Assembly: GCF_029626225.1 (NCBI RefSeq)
Contig: NZ_JARUBP010000001.1
Location: 744,001 to 808,000 of the forward strand
DNA length: 64,000 bases
Source of the DNA: Asanoa sp. WMMD1127
GTDB taxonomy: Bacteria > Actinomycetota > Actinomycetes > Mycobacteriales > Micromonosporaceae
Direction of reading: 5' to 3'
Part shown: positions 36,370-43,782 of the stretch, one piece after another
How positions within the stretch are numbered: the first letter of the stretch is position 1
Layout of the letters: every line of letters begins with the position of its first letter
The notes under the pieces: model-generated
Database searches by the model: none
Told to the model about the DNA's origin: nothing
The model's input: the letters and a program-made list of their open reading frames with translations, nothing else
Translations under genes and position numbers: made by a program

Positions 36370-37064
36370 GCGCCGACCGCCGTGCGGTTCTGCTCCTCGT
36401 ACCAACCGCGGTGGATGCGTTCCTCCTGGGCCCCCGAGATGCGCGGGACGGCGACGGCGAACGCGACCGCGGCGATCACCGCCGCCCCCACCGAGACCGT
36501 CAGGATGATCGAGATGGTGAGGTAGTTGTCCATCACCGCGATCACCACGTCGTCGGTCTGGGACGGCTGCACCACGCCGGCCAGCCGGTCGGCGACCGTC
36601 GCCAGCACCAGCGCCACCCACCAGATCACGGCGACCGCGCTGACCCAGCCCTCGCGCACGCTCTGGCGCGCCACGTTGGCGACCATCCGGCCCGGCACGA
36701 CCAGGTTCGCGATCGGCAGGAACCAGCCGCCGATCGCCCAGCCCGGGCTCAGCACCGGTTGGGTGTCGGGGAACGCGTCCAGGTTCTTGCGGGCCCGCCA
36801 CAGCCAGATCATTGTCAGCACCACGGCGACGATCTGGGCCAACCCGACACCGAGGCCGGCGTACGGGAGCAGGTTCTCCAACGAGATCGTCGTGTCGAGC
36901 TGGTCGACGTCACCGTTTGCGGCCCGGCCGGTGATCGTGATGGCCCAGTACAGCGCCAGGTTGGCCAGGTAGGCCAGCGCGGCCAGGCAGACGACGGCCA
37001 CCGCGGCCACGCCGATGCCGCGTACCCGGTAGGTCTTGTGTCCCTCGTAGACGAACTGGTTCAT
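36366..37064 (-). CDS. DUF4328 membrane protein, copy 1
   Basis: A 232-residue paralog of the next gene: MNQFVYEGHKTYRVRGIG versus MNEFVVPGPRTYRVRAFG at the N-termini, and the shared WLWRARKNLDAFPD motif. It has the same helix arrangement. The ATG has GGGGAG 5 nt upstream, so it probably heads the three-gene unit with ilvA. Function unknown; the pair arose by tandem duplication. Confidence 0.88.
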   Translation of the reverse strand: MNQFVYEGHKTYRVRGIGVAAVAVVCLAALAYLANLALYWAITITGRAANGDVDQLDTTISLENLLPYAGLGVGLAQIVAVVLTMIWLWRARKNLDAFPDTQPVLSPGWAIGGWFLPIANLVVPGRMVANVARQSVREGWVSAVAVIWWVALVLATVADRLAGVVQPSQTDDVVIAVMDNYLTISIILTVSVGAAVIAAVAFAVAVPRISGAQEERIHRGWYEEQNRTAVGA

Positions 37065-37150
37065 CGCCGCTCCCCGTGATCTTGAACCGCATGATTCTGC
37101 GGTCCGCGCCGGGAGCGGAGATCAACCGGATGGCTCGATGTCGACGCCGA

Positions 37151-38551
37151 TCAGGGGGTGCCGGCCGGGTCGGCGACTCGCGGCCACGAGCGGGCGTGCC
37201 GTGGCCAGGGCGCGGCCATCTCGAACTGCCCGGCGATCGCGAGCAGCAGCAGCTCGCTGCCGGGCGGGCCGACCAGCTGCACACCCAGCGGCAGGCCGTC
37301 GGGGCGCATCCCGACCGGCACGACCAGCGACGGCAGGCCGGCGAGGTTCCACGGCGCGGCGTACGGCGCGTACCGCAGGCTGGTCAGCAGGTTGGTCCGC
37401 CACGACCGGGCCGACCACTGGTCGGCGGCCGGCGGCGCCCCGGCCAGGGCCGGCGTGACGAGCACGTCGACACCGTGGTCGGTGAAGAAGTCGATCGAGC
37501 GCTGGCGCCAGGCGTCGCGGTCGTCCTGGCGGACGTAGCCGCGGCGGTTGGCCCAGTCGCCGAGCGCCGCCTGCCGCCGGGTGCGCGGCTGCAGCGCGCC
37601 CCGGTCGAGAGCGTCGAACTCGGCGTCACTGGCGGCCGCCGCGAACCAGTGCGCCATGCCCTTCAGGCCGAGCGACACCGGGTAGACGGGGTCGATCGCG
37701 GCCACGTCGTGCCCGGCACCGATCAGCAGCTTGGACGCCGTCGCGACGGCCTCGCGGTTGGGCGCGTCCGGGCGGATGCCGGCCACCGGCGACCGGGTCG
37801 ACACCGCGAACCGCAGCCGGGCCGGCTCGACCAGCTTGTCGGGGTTGCGGCCGGCGAGCACCGCGAACACCAGCGCCGCGTCGGCCACGCTGGTCGCCAG
37901 CACGCCGTGCTCCGTGAGCCCCCACCAGCCGTCGGCGCCGAGCTCGCGGGGCACCACGTCGAGGCCCGGCTTGAGCCCGACCAGGCCACAGCAGGCCGCC
38001 GGGATGCGGATCGAGCCGAGGCCGTCGTTGCCGTGCGCGACCGGCACCATGCCGCTGGCGACCGCGGCGGCCGAGCCGCCCGAGGAGCCGCCCGGCGTGC
38101 GGTCGGTGCGCCACGGGTTGCGGGTCACCGCGGTCTCGTCGTCGGTCATGGCCCACAGCCCGAGCTCCGGCATGCGGGTGATGCCGACCGCGACGGCGCC
38201 CGCGCCGCGCAACCGGCGGACCACCTCGTGGTCCTCGGCCGCGACCGGCGTGCTGGCGGCGGCCGACCCGTTCCAGATCGGCGCGCCCGCGATCGCGGTG
38301 TTCTCCTTGATCGCGATCGGCACACCCGCCAGCGGCAGGCTCGACAGGTCCTCCAGGACGTCGACCTCTTCCGCCTCGACGATCGCCGCGCCGGCCCGGA
38401 CGGTCCGGAACGCGGACAGCACCGGGTCGGCGGTGGCGATGTGGTCGAGGTGGTCGGCGACCACCCGGGTCGCGGTGGTGTCACCGCGCCGCACGGCGCG
38501 GGCGATCTGGCGCGCGGTCGCGCCGACCCAGCTCGGGACACTCTCAGACAC
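37151..38551 (-). CDS. Amidase (amidase signature family)
   Basis: A 466-residue hydrolase of C-N amide bonds. The Ser-cis-Ser-Lys catalytic set is visible as K in VPIAIKENTA and the serines in GGSSGGSAAAVASGMVP. The protein ends with a family-typical PLGVQLVGPPGSE segment. The GTG at 38551 has GGGGAGGG upstream. Too short a signature is available to name the substrate. Stand-alone position, 86 bp from the DUF4328 start. Confidence 0.92.
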   Translation of the reverse strand: MSESVPSWVGATARQIARAVRRGDTTATRVVADHLDHIATADPVLSAFRTVRAGAAIVEAEEVDVLEDLSSLPLAGVPIAIKENTAIAGAPIWNGSAAASTPVAAEDHEVVRRLRGAGAVAVGITRMPELGLWAMTDDETAVTRNPWRTDRTPGGSSGGSAAAVASGMVPVAHGNDGLGSIRIPAACCGLVGLKPGLDVVPRELGADGWWGLTEHGVLATSVADAALVFAVLAGRNPDKLVEPARLRFAVSTRSPVAGIRPDAPNREAVATASKLLIGAGHDVAAIDPVYPVSLGLKGMAHWFAAAASDAEFDALDRGALQPRTRRQAALGDWANRRGYVRQDDRDAWRQRSIDFFTDHGVDVLVTPALAGAPPAADQWSARSWRTNLLTSLRYAPYAAPWNLAGLPSLVVPVGMRPDGLPLGVQLVGPPGSELLLLAIAGQFEMAAPWPRHARSWPRVADPAGTP

Positions 38552-38601
38552 GGGCCACCCTCCCCATCGGGCCGCTGTGGACACCGCAGTGTCTCAATAG
38601 G

Positions 38602-39744
38602 TCAGCCGAGCGCGCGCTCCAGGTCGGCCAGCAGATCGTCGGCCGTCTCGATGCCGACAGACAGGCGCACGAGATCGGCGGGCACCTCGAGCGGCGAGCC
38701 GGCCGCGCTGGCGTGCGTCATCCGGCCCGGGTGCTCGATCAGCGACTCCACGCCGCCCAGCGACTCGGCCAGGATGAACAGCTCGGTGCGCTCGCAGATG
38801 CGTACCGCCGCCTCCTCGCCGCCCGCCGCCCGGAACGACACCATGCCACCGAACCGGCGCATCTGCTTGGCCGCGGTCTCGTGCCCCGCGTGCGTCGGCA
38901 GGCCCGGGTAGAGCACCTCCGACACGGCCTGATGGTTGCGCAGGTACTCCACGACCCGCTCGGCGTTGTCACAGTGCCGATCCATCCGTACGCCGAGGGT
39001 CCGGATGCCCCGCAGCGTCAGCCAGGCGTCGAACGGGCCGTTGACCGAACCCATCGCGTTCTGGTGGTACGCGAGCCGCTCACCGAGCTCGTCGTCGCCG
39101 ACGATCAGCGCGCCGCCGACGACGTCGGAGTGGCCGCCGATGTATTTCGTGGTCGAGTGCACCACCACGTCGGCGCCCAGGCTCAGCGGCTGCTGAAGGT
39201 AGGGCGACGCGAACGTGTTGTCGACGACCAGCAGCGCGCCGGCGTCCCGCGCGAGGGCGGCGGTGGCGGCGATGTCGTTGATGCCCAGCAGCGGGTTCGA
39301 CGGGGTCTCGATCCAGATGACCTTGGTCTGCCCCGGCCGGATCGCGGCCCGCATCGTGTCGATGTGGTGGATGCTGGCCGCCGTCCAGGTCAGCCCCCAG
39401 CGCTCGGCCACCCTGGCGAAGAGCCGGAACGTGCCGCCGTACGCGTCGTCGGGGATCACCACGTGGTCGCCCGGCTGGCAGACGGTGCGCAGCAGGGTGT
39501 CCTCGGCGGCGAGTCCGCTCGCGAACGCCAGGCCGCGGCGGCCGCCCTCCAGCGCGCGCAGGGCCTCCTGCAGGGCGTCGCGGGTGGGGTTGCCGGAGCG
39601 GCTGTATTCGTAACCCTCGCGGGGCTGTCCGACCCCGTCCTGGGCGTACGTGCTGGTCTGGAAGATCGGTGGCACGACCGACCCGGTCCGCGCCTCCGGG
39701 TCCTGGCCGGCGTGGATGGCGAGCGTCTCGAAACCGTAGGTCAT
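38602..39744 (-). CDS. metB: Cystathionine gamma-synthase
   Basis: PLP enzyme joining an O-acylhomoserine with cysteine to cystathionine in methionine synthesis. The 380-residue protein starts MTYGFETLAIHAGQDPEA. It has the YSRSGNPTRDALQ motif and the PLP lysine in HSTTKYIGGHSDVVGG. Cystathionine gamma-lyase activity in the same family cannot be excluded by sequence alone. With cbs at 55345 the window encodes both halves of transsulfuration. There is no Shine-Dalgarno; a TAGCCT hexamer 7 nt upstream suggests a leaderless transcript. Confidence 0.93.
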   Translation of the reverse strand: MTYGFETLAIHAGQDPEARTGSVVPPIFQTSTYAQDGVGQPREGYEYSRSGNPTRDALQEALRALEGGRRGLAFASGLAAEDTLLRTVCQPGDHVVIPDDAYGGTFRLFARVAERWGLTWTAASIHHIDTMRAAIRPGQTKVIWIETPSNPLLGINDIAATAALARDAGALLVVDNTFASPYLQQPLSLGADVVVHSTTKYIGGHSDVVGGALIVGDDELGERLAYHQNAMGSVNGPFDAWLTLRGIRTLGVRMDRHCDNAERVVEYLRNHQAVSEVLYPGLPTHAGHETAAKQMRRFGGMVSFRAAGGEEAAVRICERTELFILAESLGGVESLIEHPGRMTHASAAGSPLEVPADLVRLSVGIETADDLLADLERALG

Positions 39745-39751
39745 TGGATGG

Positions 39752-39761
39752 AGGCTAGTCT
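39752..39761. promoter_or_regulatory. Overlapping divergent -10 elements between metB and HIT genes
   Basis: The two divergent start codons are only 23 bp apart. AGGCTA (39752-39757) reads TAGCCT on the minus strand, 7 nt from the metB ATG. TAGTCT (39756-39761) is 6 nt from the HIT GTG. They share the central TA, so one bidirectional promoter could drive two leaderless mRNAs. No clear -35 is seen on either side. Confidence 0.5.
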
Positions 39762-39767
39762 TCCTCG

Positions 39768-40178
39768 GTGGCGGACTGCGTGTTCTGTGGCATCGTGGCG
39801 GGCGAGGTGCCCGCGTTCGTGGTCGGCTCGACCGCCGACTGTGTCGCGTTCCTGGATACCCGGCCGGTGTTCAAAGGCCACACGCTGGTGGTGCCGCGTA
39901 CGCATCTCGTGGTTTTGTCTGATTTGCCGGGCTTGGCTTTGCCCGGATATTTCGGGTTTGTGCAGGAGGTCGACCGGGCCGTGCAGTCCGCGCTCGGCGC
40001 CGGCGGCTCGTTCGTCGCCATCAACAACCGGGTCTCGCAGTCGGTGCCGCATCTGCACACGCACGTCGTTCCGCGCACCAAGGGTGACGGTTTGCGGGGA
40101 TTCTTCTGGCCGCGGACCAAGTACGCGTCCGACGAGGAGGCGCAGGACTACGCGAAGCGGATCGGTGCGGCGCTGTAG
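39768..40178 (+). CDS. HIT-family nucleotide hydrolase
   Basis: A 136-residue histidine-triad protein that typically hydrolyses nucleotide phosphoramidates or dinucleotide polyphosphates. The catalytic motif HLHTHVV is at 95-101. An N-terminal CVFCGIVAGE contains the CX2C found in metal-binding Hint-like members. The GTG start lacks a nearby Shine-Dalgarno and appears leaderless. It is followed 9 bp later by the epimerase gene. Confidence 0.95.
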   Translation: MADCVFCGIVAGEVPAFVVGSTADCVAFLDTRPVFKGHTLVVPRTHLVVLSDLPGLALPGYFGFVQEVDRAVQSALGAGGSFVAINNRVSQSVPHLHTHVVPRTKGDGLRGFFWPRTKYASDEEAQDYAKRIGAAL

Positions 40179-40187
40179 TTTCTGCTG

Positions 40188-41042
40188 ATGACCACTCGAG
40201 TCGTCGTCACGGGCGGCAGCGGCAAGTTGGGGCGGGCGGTGGTGCGCGATCTCGTCGCGCACGGCTACGAGGTGCACAACATCGACCGGACGCCGTCACC
40301 CGACCCGGTGGCGCCGTACACGCGGATTGATCTCGGTGATTATGGGCAGGTCGTCGAGGCGCTGGCCGGGATCGAGGACCGCTATGCGGCGGTCGACGCG
40401 GTCGTCCACCTGGCCGCGATCCCGGCGCCGGGCCTGACCGGCAACGCGGCCACGTTCACCCACAACATCACGGCGACGCACCACGTCTTCGCCGCCGCCC
40501 GCGCCGCCGGCATCACCAATGTGGTGTGGGCGAGCAGCGAGACCCTGCTGGGCCTGCCGTTCGGCGAGGTGCCGCCGCCGTACCTGCCGGTCGACGAGGA
40601 ATATCCGGCGCGGCCCCAGTCGTCGTACGCCCTGGCGAAGCATCTCGAAGAGCAGATGGCGGCGCAGTTCTGCCGCTGGAACCCGGGCTTGAAGATGATC
40701 GGCCTGCGCTTCTCGAACGTGATGGAGCCGGCGGACTACGCGGCGTTTCCGTCCTATGCGGACGATCCGGTGCTGCGGAGCTGGAACGCCTGGTCCTACA
40801 TCGACGCCCGCGACGGCGCCCAGGCGGTGCGGCTGTCGCTGGAGCTCGACGCGACGGGGATGGACATCTTCGTGATCGCCAACGCGGACACGGTGATGCC
40901 GCAGAAGTCGGCCGACCTGGCGGCGCAGGTCTTCCCTTCCATCCCGATCACCCGGGACGTCGGGTCGCACGGGACTTTCCTGTCGATCGAGAAGGCGCGG
41001 CGGGTGCTCGGCTATTCGCCGCAGCACAGCTGGCGGGGGTAG
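40188..41042 (+). CDS. NAD-dependent epimerase/dehydratase family protein
   Basis: A 284-residue extended-SDR protein with the Rossmann motif VVVTGGSGKLGRAV. It has a SSYALAKHLEEQ catalytic YxxxK (here YALAK) and a C-terminal RVLGYSPQHSW typical of sugar-nucleotide epimerase relatives. The substrate cannot be deduced. It is in a short operon: HIT gene 9 bp upstream, VOC gene 4 bp downstream. Confidence 0.9.
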   Translation: MTTRVVVTGGSGKLGRAVVRDLVAHGYEVHNIDRTPSPDPVAPYTRIDLGDYGQVVEALAGIEDRYAAVDAVVHLAAIPAPGLTGNAATFTHNITATHHVFAAARAAGITNVVWASSETLLGLPFGEVPPPYLPVDEEYPARPQSSYALAKHLEEQMAAQFCRWNPGLKMIGLRFSNVMEPADYAAFPSYADDPVLRSWNAWSYIDARDGAQAVRLSLELDATGMDIFVIANADTVMPQKSADLAAQVFPSIPITRDVGSHGTFLSIEKARRVLGYSPQHSWRG

Positions 41043-41046
41043 CACC

Positions 41047-41487
41047 GTGGCTGTCCGGCGCATGGACAACGTCTTGATCGTGGTCTCGGACCTGGACGCC
41101 GTGATCGCCTTCTTTGTCGCGCTGGGGATGGAGCTGGAGGGCCGCGGCCCGGCCGAGGGCCAGTGGGTGGAACGCGTCATCGGCATCGACGACGTGCGGC
41201 AAGAGGTCGCGATGCTCCGCACCCCGGACGGCCAGGGCAAGGTGGAACTGGCGATGTTCCACGAGCCGTCGGCAGTCCGCTCCACGCCGGTGGACGCGCC
41301 GGCGAACACGCTGGGGATCCGAAGGATCATGTTCGCGGTGGACGACGTCGAGGACACGATCGCCCGCCTACGCCGACACGGCGCCGACCTGGTGGGCACG
41401 GTGGAGCGGTTCGAAGACCTCTACCTGCTCTGCTACGTCCGCGGCCCGGAAGGCATCATCGTCGGCCTGGCCCAGGAACTTCGCTAA
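41047..41487 (+). CDS. VOC-family (glyoxalase/dioxygenase-like) protein
   Basis: A 146-residue protein with two paired beta-alpha-beta modules of the vicinal oxygen chelate fold: MDNVLIVVSDLDAVIAFFVALGMELEG in the first half, RRIMFAVDDVEDTIARLRRHGADLVG in the second. Metal ligands are plausible (E near ELAMFHEP, E in GPEGIIVGLAQ) but not certain. The GTG start lies 4 bp after the epimerase stop. Its end overlaps the convergent toxin gene by 4 bp. Confidence 0.9.
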   Translation: MAVRRMDNVLIVVSDLDAVIAFFVALGMELEGRGPAEGQWVERVIGIDDVRQEVAMLRTPDGQGKVELAMFHEPSAVRSTPVDAPANTLGIRRIMFAVDDVEDTIARLRRHGADLVGTVERFEDLYLLCYVRGPEGIIVGLAQELR

Positions 41488-41885
41488 ACGAGCGCCAACC
41501 CGTGGTGTTCGGCGAAGTCGGCGTAGTCCTTGGTGTTCAACGTGGCGAGCGGAAGACCTTCGGTCAGACACGAAGCCGCGATCCAGGCGTCGTTGATCGG
41601 ATGCATCCGACCACGACGCCTGCCGGCGGCCGACAGGCGACCCCAGGTGCGGGCGGTCTCCCACGTCCCGTCAATCGTGAGGCAGCGGGACATGAAGGCT
41701 TCCAGCGCGCCGAGATTGCGTGGGCTCCAATCGCGCATCGCGGCCCATTGAGTCAGCTCGCCGACGGTCACAAACGTCAGACACCAAGCGGACGCCGTCA
41801 ACCGGCCGGCGAGCCGGCCATCGAGCTTGCCACGAAAGACATGCGAAGCGACGTCAGTGTCGAGGACGACGTAGCGCACGGTCAC
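41484..41885 (-). CDS. vapC: PIN-domain toxin (VapC-type)
   Basis: A 133-residue ribonuclease-type toxin. The acidic PIN residues are visible: VLDTDVASHVFRG near the N-terminus, VTVGELTQW, PINDAWIAASC and LATLNTKDYADF. Its GTG overlaps the antitoxin stop by 4 bp (GTGA), the coupled order antitoxin-then-toxin usual for this class. The RNA target is unknown. Confidence 0.92.
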   Translation of the reverse strand: MTVRYVVLDTDVASHVFRGKLDGRLAGRLTASAWCLTFVTVGELTQWAAMRDWSPRNLGALEAFMSRCLTIDGTWETARTWGRLSAAGRRRGRMHPINDAWIAASCLTEGLPLATLNTKDYADFAEHHGLALV

Positions 41886-42085
41886 ACCAGGTTGGCGTGG
41901 CGCTCCGCGTATACGTGCCCTAGGAAGGCAGCTAGTTCGGCGTCGGTGTCGAAGATGTCGAAGTTGGCCATGTCAGCGACCTCGGCGACCGGAACGATCC
42001 CGCGACGTCGAGCCTGCTCATCGAGCGACTCCCGGTGGGCCGGATGCCCGGGCCGACCGGCGAAGCGCGTGGCTTCGGTAGACAT
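41882..42085 (-). CDS. vapB: Antitoxin partner of the PIN toxin
   Basis: A 67-residue protein rich in charged residues, starting MSTEATRFAGRPGHPAHRES. The first part is basic and could bind DNA; the C-terminal part (FDTDAELAAFLGHVYAERHA) would clamp the toxin. It does not clearly match a named antitoxin DNA-binding fold, so assignment rests on size, 4-bp overlap with the toxin and the palindrome just upstream. The ATG has GGAGG 8 nt upstream. Confidence 0.82.
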   Translation of the reverse strand: MSTEATRFAGRPGHPAHRESLDEQARRRGIVPVAEVADMANFDIFDTDAELAAFLGHVYAERHANLV

Positions 42086-42086
42086 G

Positions 42087-42114
42087 TGTCACACCTCCAT
42101 GGCTCAGTGTGACA
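42087..42114. promoter_or_regulatory. Operator palindrome of the toxin-antitoxin pair
   Basis: TGTCACAC (42087-42094) and GTGTGACA (42107-42114) form a perfect 8-bp inverted repeat spaced by 12 bp, overlapping the antitoxin ribosome binding site. The position suits autorepression by the toxin-antitoxin complex. Confidence 0.75.
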
Positions 42115-42148
42115 GCTCCGGACCGGATCCGGTGCCCCGCGGCAGTGC

Positions 42149-42475
42149 TTAGGTCAGGCCGTAGAGATTTCCGAGGTCGAGCAGGTAGTGGCCGAGGACC
42201 TGATCGCGCTCGAGGTCGAGGATCAGCACGAGGAACACGTTGGCGGTCTCGCATCGGATGAGGACGTGCTGGCAGTCCGTCGCCGGCATCGTCCAGGCGT
42301 AGGAGACCGTGCCGGACGAGAAGTCGTGGCCGTCGCAGTCGTCCTGCGGAATCGACTCGAAGTAGTCCCAGAAGTCGAACGGCGGCGCCTCGTCCGGCCC
42401 CACCTCCACCGGGTGCGGGTCCATGGTCGCCCGGTATTCCGACTCGGTCAGCAACGCCATGACCAACCTTGACAC
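42149..42475 (-). CDS. Unknown small acidic protein
   Basis: About 108 residues, not recognised. It is acidic and aromatic-rich (FDFWDYFESIPQDDCDGHDF, NVFLVLILDLERDQVLGHYLLD), without membrane helix or signal. The GTG at 42475 was chosen for a GGAGGAGG site 6-7 nt upstream; an ATG 15 bp further in is the alternative. It faces the DUF4926 gene with only 53 bp between starts. The composition resembles immunity-like or SMI1/KNR4-like small proteins, but this is only an impression. Confidence 0.65.
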   Translation of the reverse strand: MSRLVMALLTESEYRATMDPHPVEVGPDEAPPFDFWDYFESIPQDDCDGHDFSSGTVSYAWTMPATDCQHVLIRCETANVFLVLILDLERDQVLGHYLLDLGNLYGLT

Positions 42476-42528
42476 GCACCACCTCCTCCGCGAGCGCCCA
42501 CCCGCCCGGCCCGGTGCACCATGGAGCG

Positions 42529-43107
42529 GTGCTGAACGACGCCGACTTGCCCACGTGGTCTCAAGGCGCTGTCGCGGAGGCCAGGAACTCGATTTCTCGG
42601 TTCGGGTGCCTGCGGGCAAGGCTGAGCCTCGTCGATCCTGCCGTTGGCGGTCGCCGGCACCCGGTCTTCGCCGGTTGGCGGGTCGCGTGGAACATCGGCA
42701 ACAGGGCCGACGGTCAGCGGCCGGACAACGACGCGATCGTCCTGCCCGAGGGCTCCTCGTCGATCAGTCCAGGTGGGGCCAGCATGGTGCTGGTCGTCCC
42801 GATCTACCCCAATCGCTGGGTTCACGTTGAGTCGGGAGACGTCCTGCGGATGAGGGATGGAAACCGGATCATCGGGTCAGCCACCGTTGTCGATCGAGTG
42901 GCGCCGACCAATGAACACCTCGTTGGACGATGGCCGCCCTTCACCATCGTCCGCTTCCTCCACGACCTTGAAGGGTTCCCGGCCGGGACTACAGCAACGA
43001 TCGTCGACGTCTTCGCTGACGGCTACGAGGTCGAGATCGAAGGCGAGTCCGGTGAGACAACGGGCCTGGCCTTCGTCGGCGACGATGACCTTGAATGGCG
43101 CGGATGA
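42529..43107 (+). CDS. Two-part protein ending in a DUF4926 domain
   Basis: About 192 residues. The C-terminal 55 residues (FTIVRFLHDLEGFPAGTTATIVD, EGESGETTGLAFVGDDDLEW) match the small DUF4926 beta domain often found near polymorphic-toxin immunity genes. The N-terminal about 130 residues (VFAGWRVAWNIG, ASMVLVVPIYPN, GDVLRMRDGNRIIGSATVVD) suggest a beta-barrel like translation-factor domain II. The GTG start with a weak GGAGC site is the least certain point. Function unknown. Confidence 0.72.
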   Translation: MLNDADLPTWSQGAVAEARNSISRFGCLRARLSLVDPAVGGRRHPVFAGWRVAWNIGNRADGQRPDNDAIVLPEGSSSISPGGASMVLVVPIYPNRWVHVESGDVLRMRDGNRIIGSATVVDRVAPTNEHLVGRWPPFTIVRFLHDLEGFPAGTTATIVDVFADGYEVEIEGESGETTGLAFVGDDDLEWRG

Positions 43108-43131
43108 TCCGGAGCGGCACGCTCAATGCGC

Positions 43132-43251
43132 CTGGCGCGGATCCTCGAACCCGCGCCAGGCCAATGGCGGCGGCTACGCCGTCCTGGCCACGCCCACCGG
43201 GCAGGTCATGCCGTTGGGGCCGTGGTTGCAGTAGCCGTACGGGTTCTTCGA
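43132..43251. repeat. Direct repeat copy A: duplicated msrA 3' end plus terminator
   Basis: This 120-bp stretch is a near copy of 43666-43782. It contains the terminator hairpin CTGGCGCGG/CCGCGCCAG (43132-43140, 43151-43159) and the final 25 codons of msrA. Differences are a few substitutions and 3 bp of length. The two copies bracket the MazG-like gene. Confidence 0.92.
43174..43251 (-). pseudogene. msrA C-terminal fragment (25 codons plus stop)
   Basis: On the minus strand this encodes [20 protein letters not shown] then VARTA and a TAG stop, identical in protein sequence to the last 25 residues of MsrA (43705), which ends in TAA. It has no start and its upstream side joins unrelated sequence, so it cannot make a functional enzyme. 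Confidence 0.9.
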
Positions 43252-43287
43252 CCCTGGCGGACGATGCGGTGCTCTCCCCCTCGTTGG

Positions 43288-43617
43288 TCAGCGGTTGTCG
43301 CCGCTGCCACCCAACAGACCACGGCTCTGGCGACTTGCCAGCTTGGCTAGATTGCCGGTCGCGATGTCGTCCAGCGAAAGATCGAGATAGTCGGCGAGCA
43401 CCGCCAGATACCAGAGCACATCACCGAGTTCCTTGGCGATGTCGACCCGGTCGATCCGCGACTCCTCGCTGTCGAGGTCTCGAACCCACTTCTTGAACTT
43501 CTCGGCGACCTCACCGGACTCGCCGACCAGGCCGAGGACCAGGTGGAGCAGTTCGTTCTTCTTGTCACGAGGAGCGGCAGTACGCAGGGCGGCGCGCTGA
43601 TAGTCGTCAAGGTCCAT
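43288..43617 (-). CDS. MazG-like nucleotide pyrophosphohydrolase
   Basis: A 109-residue protein of the all-alpha NTP pyrophosphatase group. Metal-binding residues appear in GESGEVAEKFKKW and AKELGDVLWYLAVLADYL (EXXE ... EXXD pattern). Single-domain members hydrolyse non-canonical or house-cleaning nucleotides. The start codon is ATG. It is flanked by the two copies of the msrA 3' end, so it may be an inserted cassette. Confidence 0.9.
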   Translation of the reverse strand: MDLDDYQRAALRTAAPRDKKNELLHLVLGLVGESGEVAEKFKKWVRDLDSEESRIDRVDIAKELGDVLWYLAVLADYLDLSLDDIATGNLAKLASRQSRGLLGGSGDNR

Positions 43618-43665
43618 GGCGGATCAGTATGGAGCACCTTCTCCGCTGTCCAGTCGAAGGCGAGT

Positions 43666-43782
43666 CTGGCGCGGATCCAGGGACCCGCGCCAGGCATGGA
43701 AGGGTTACGCCGTCCTCGCCACGCCCACCGGGCAGGTCATGCCGTTGGGCCCGTGGTTGCAGTAGCCGTACGGGTTCTTCGA
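43666..43782. repeat. Direct repeat copy B, including msrA terminator
   Basis: This copy contains the real msrA 3' end and, downstream of its stop on the minus strand, the hairpin CTGGCGCGG (43666-43674) with CCGCGCCAG (43685-43693), a perfect 9-bp stem with 10-nt loop that probably ends msrA transcription. Copy A at 43132 repeats both. Confidence 0.9.
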
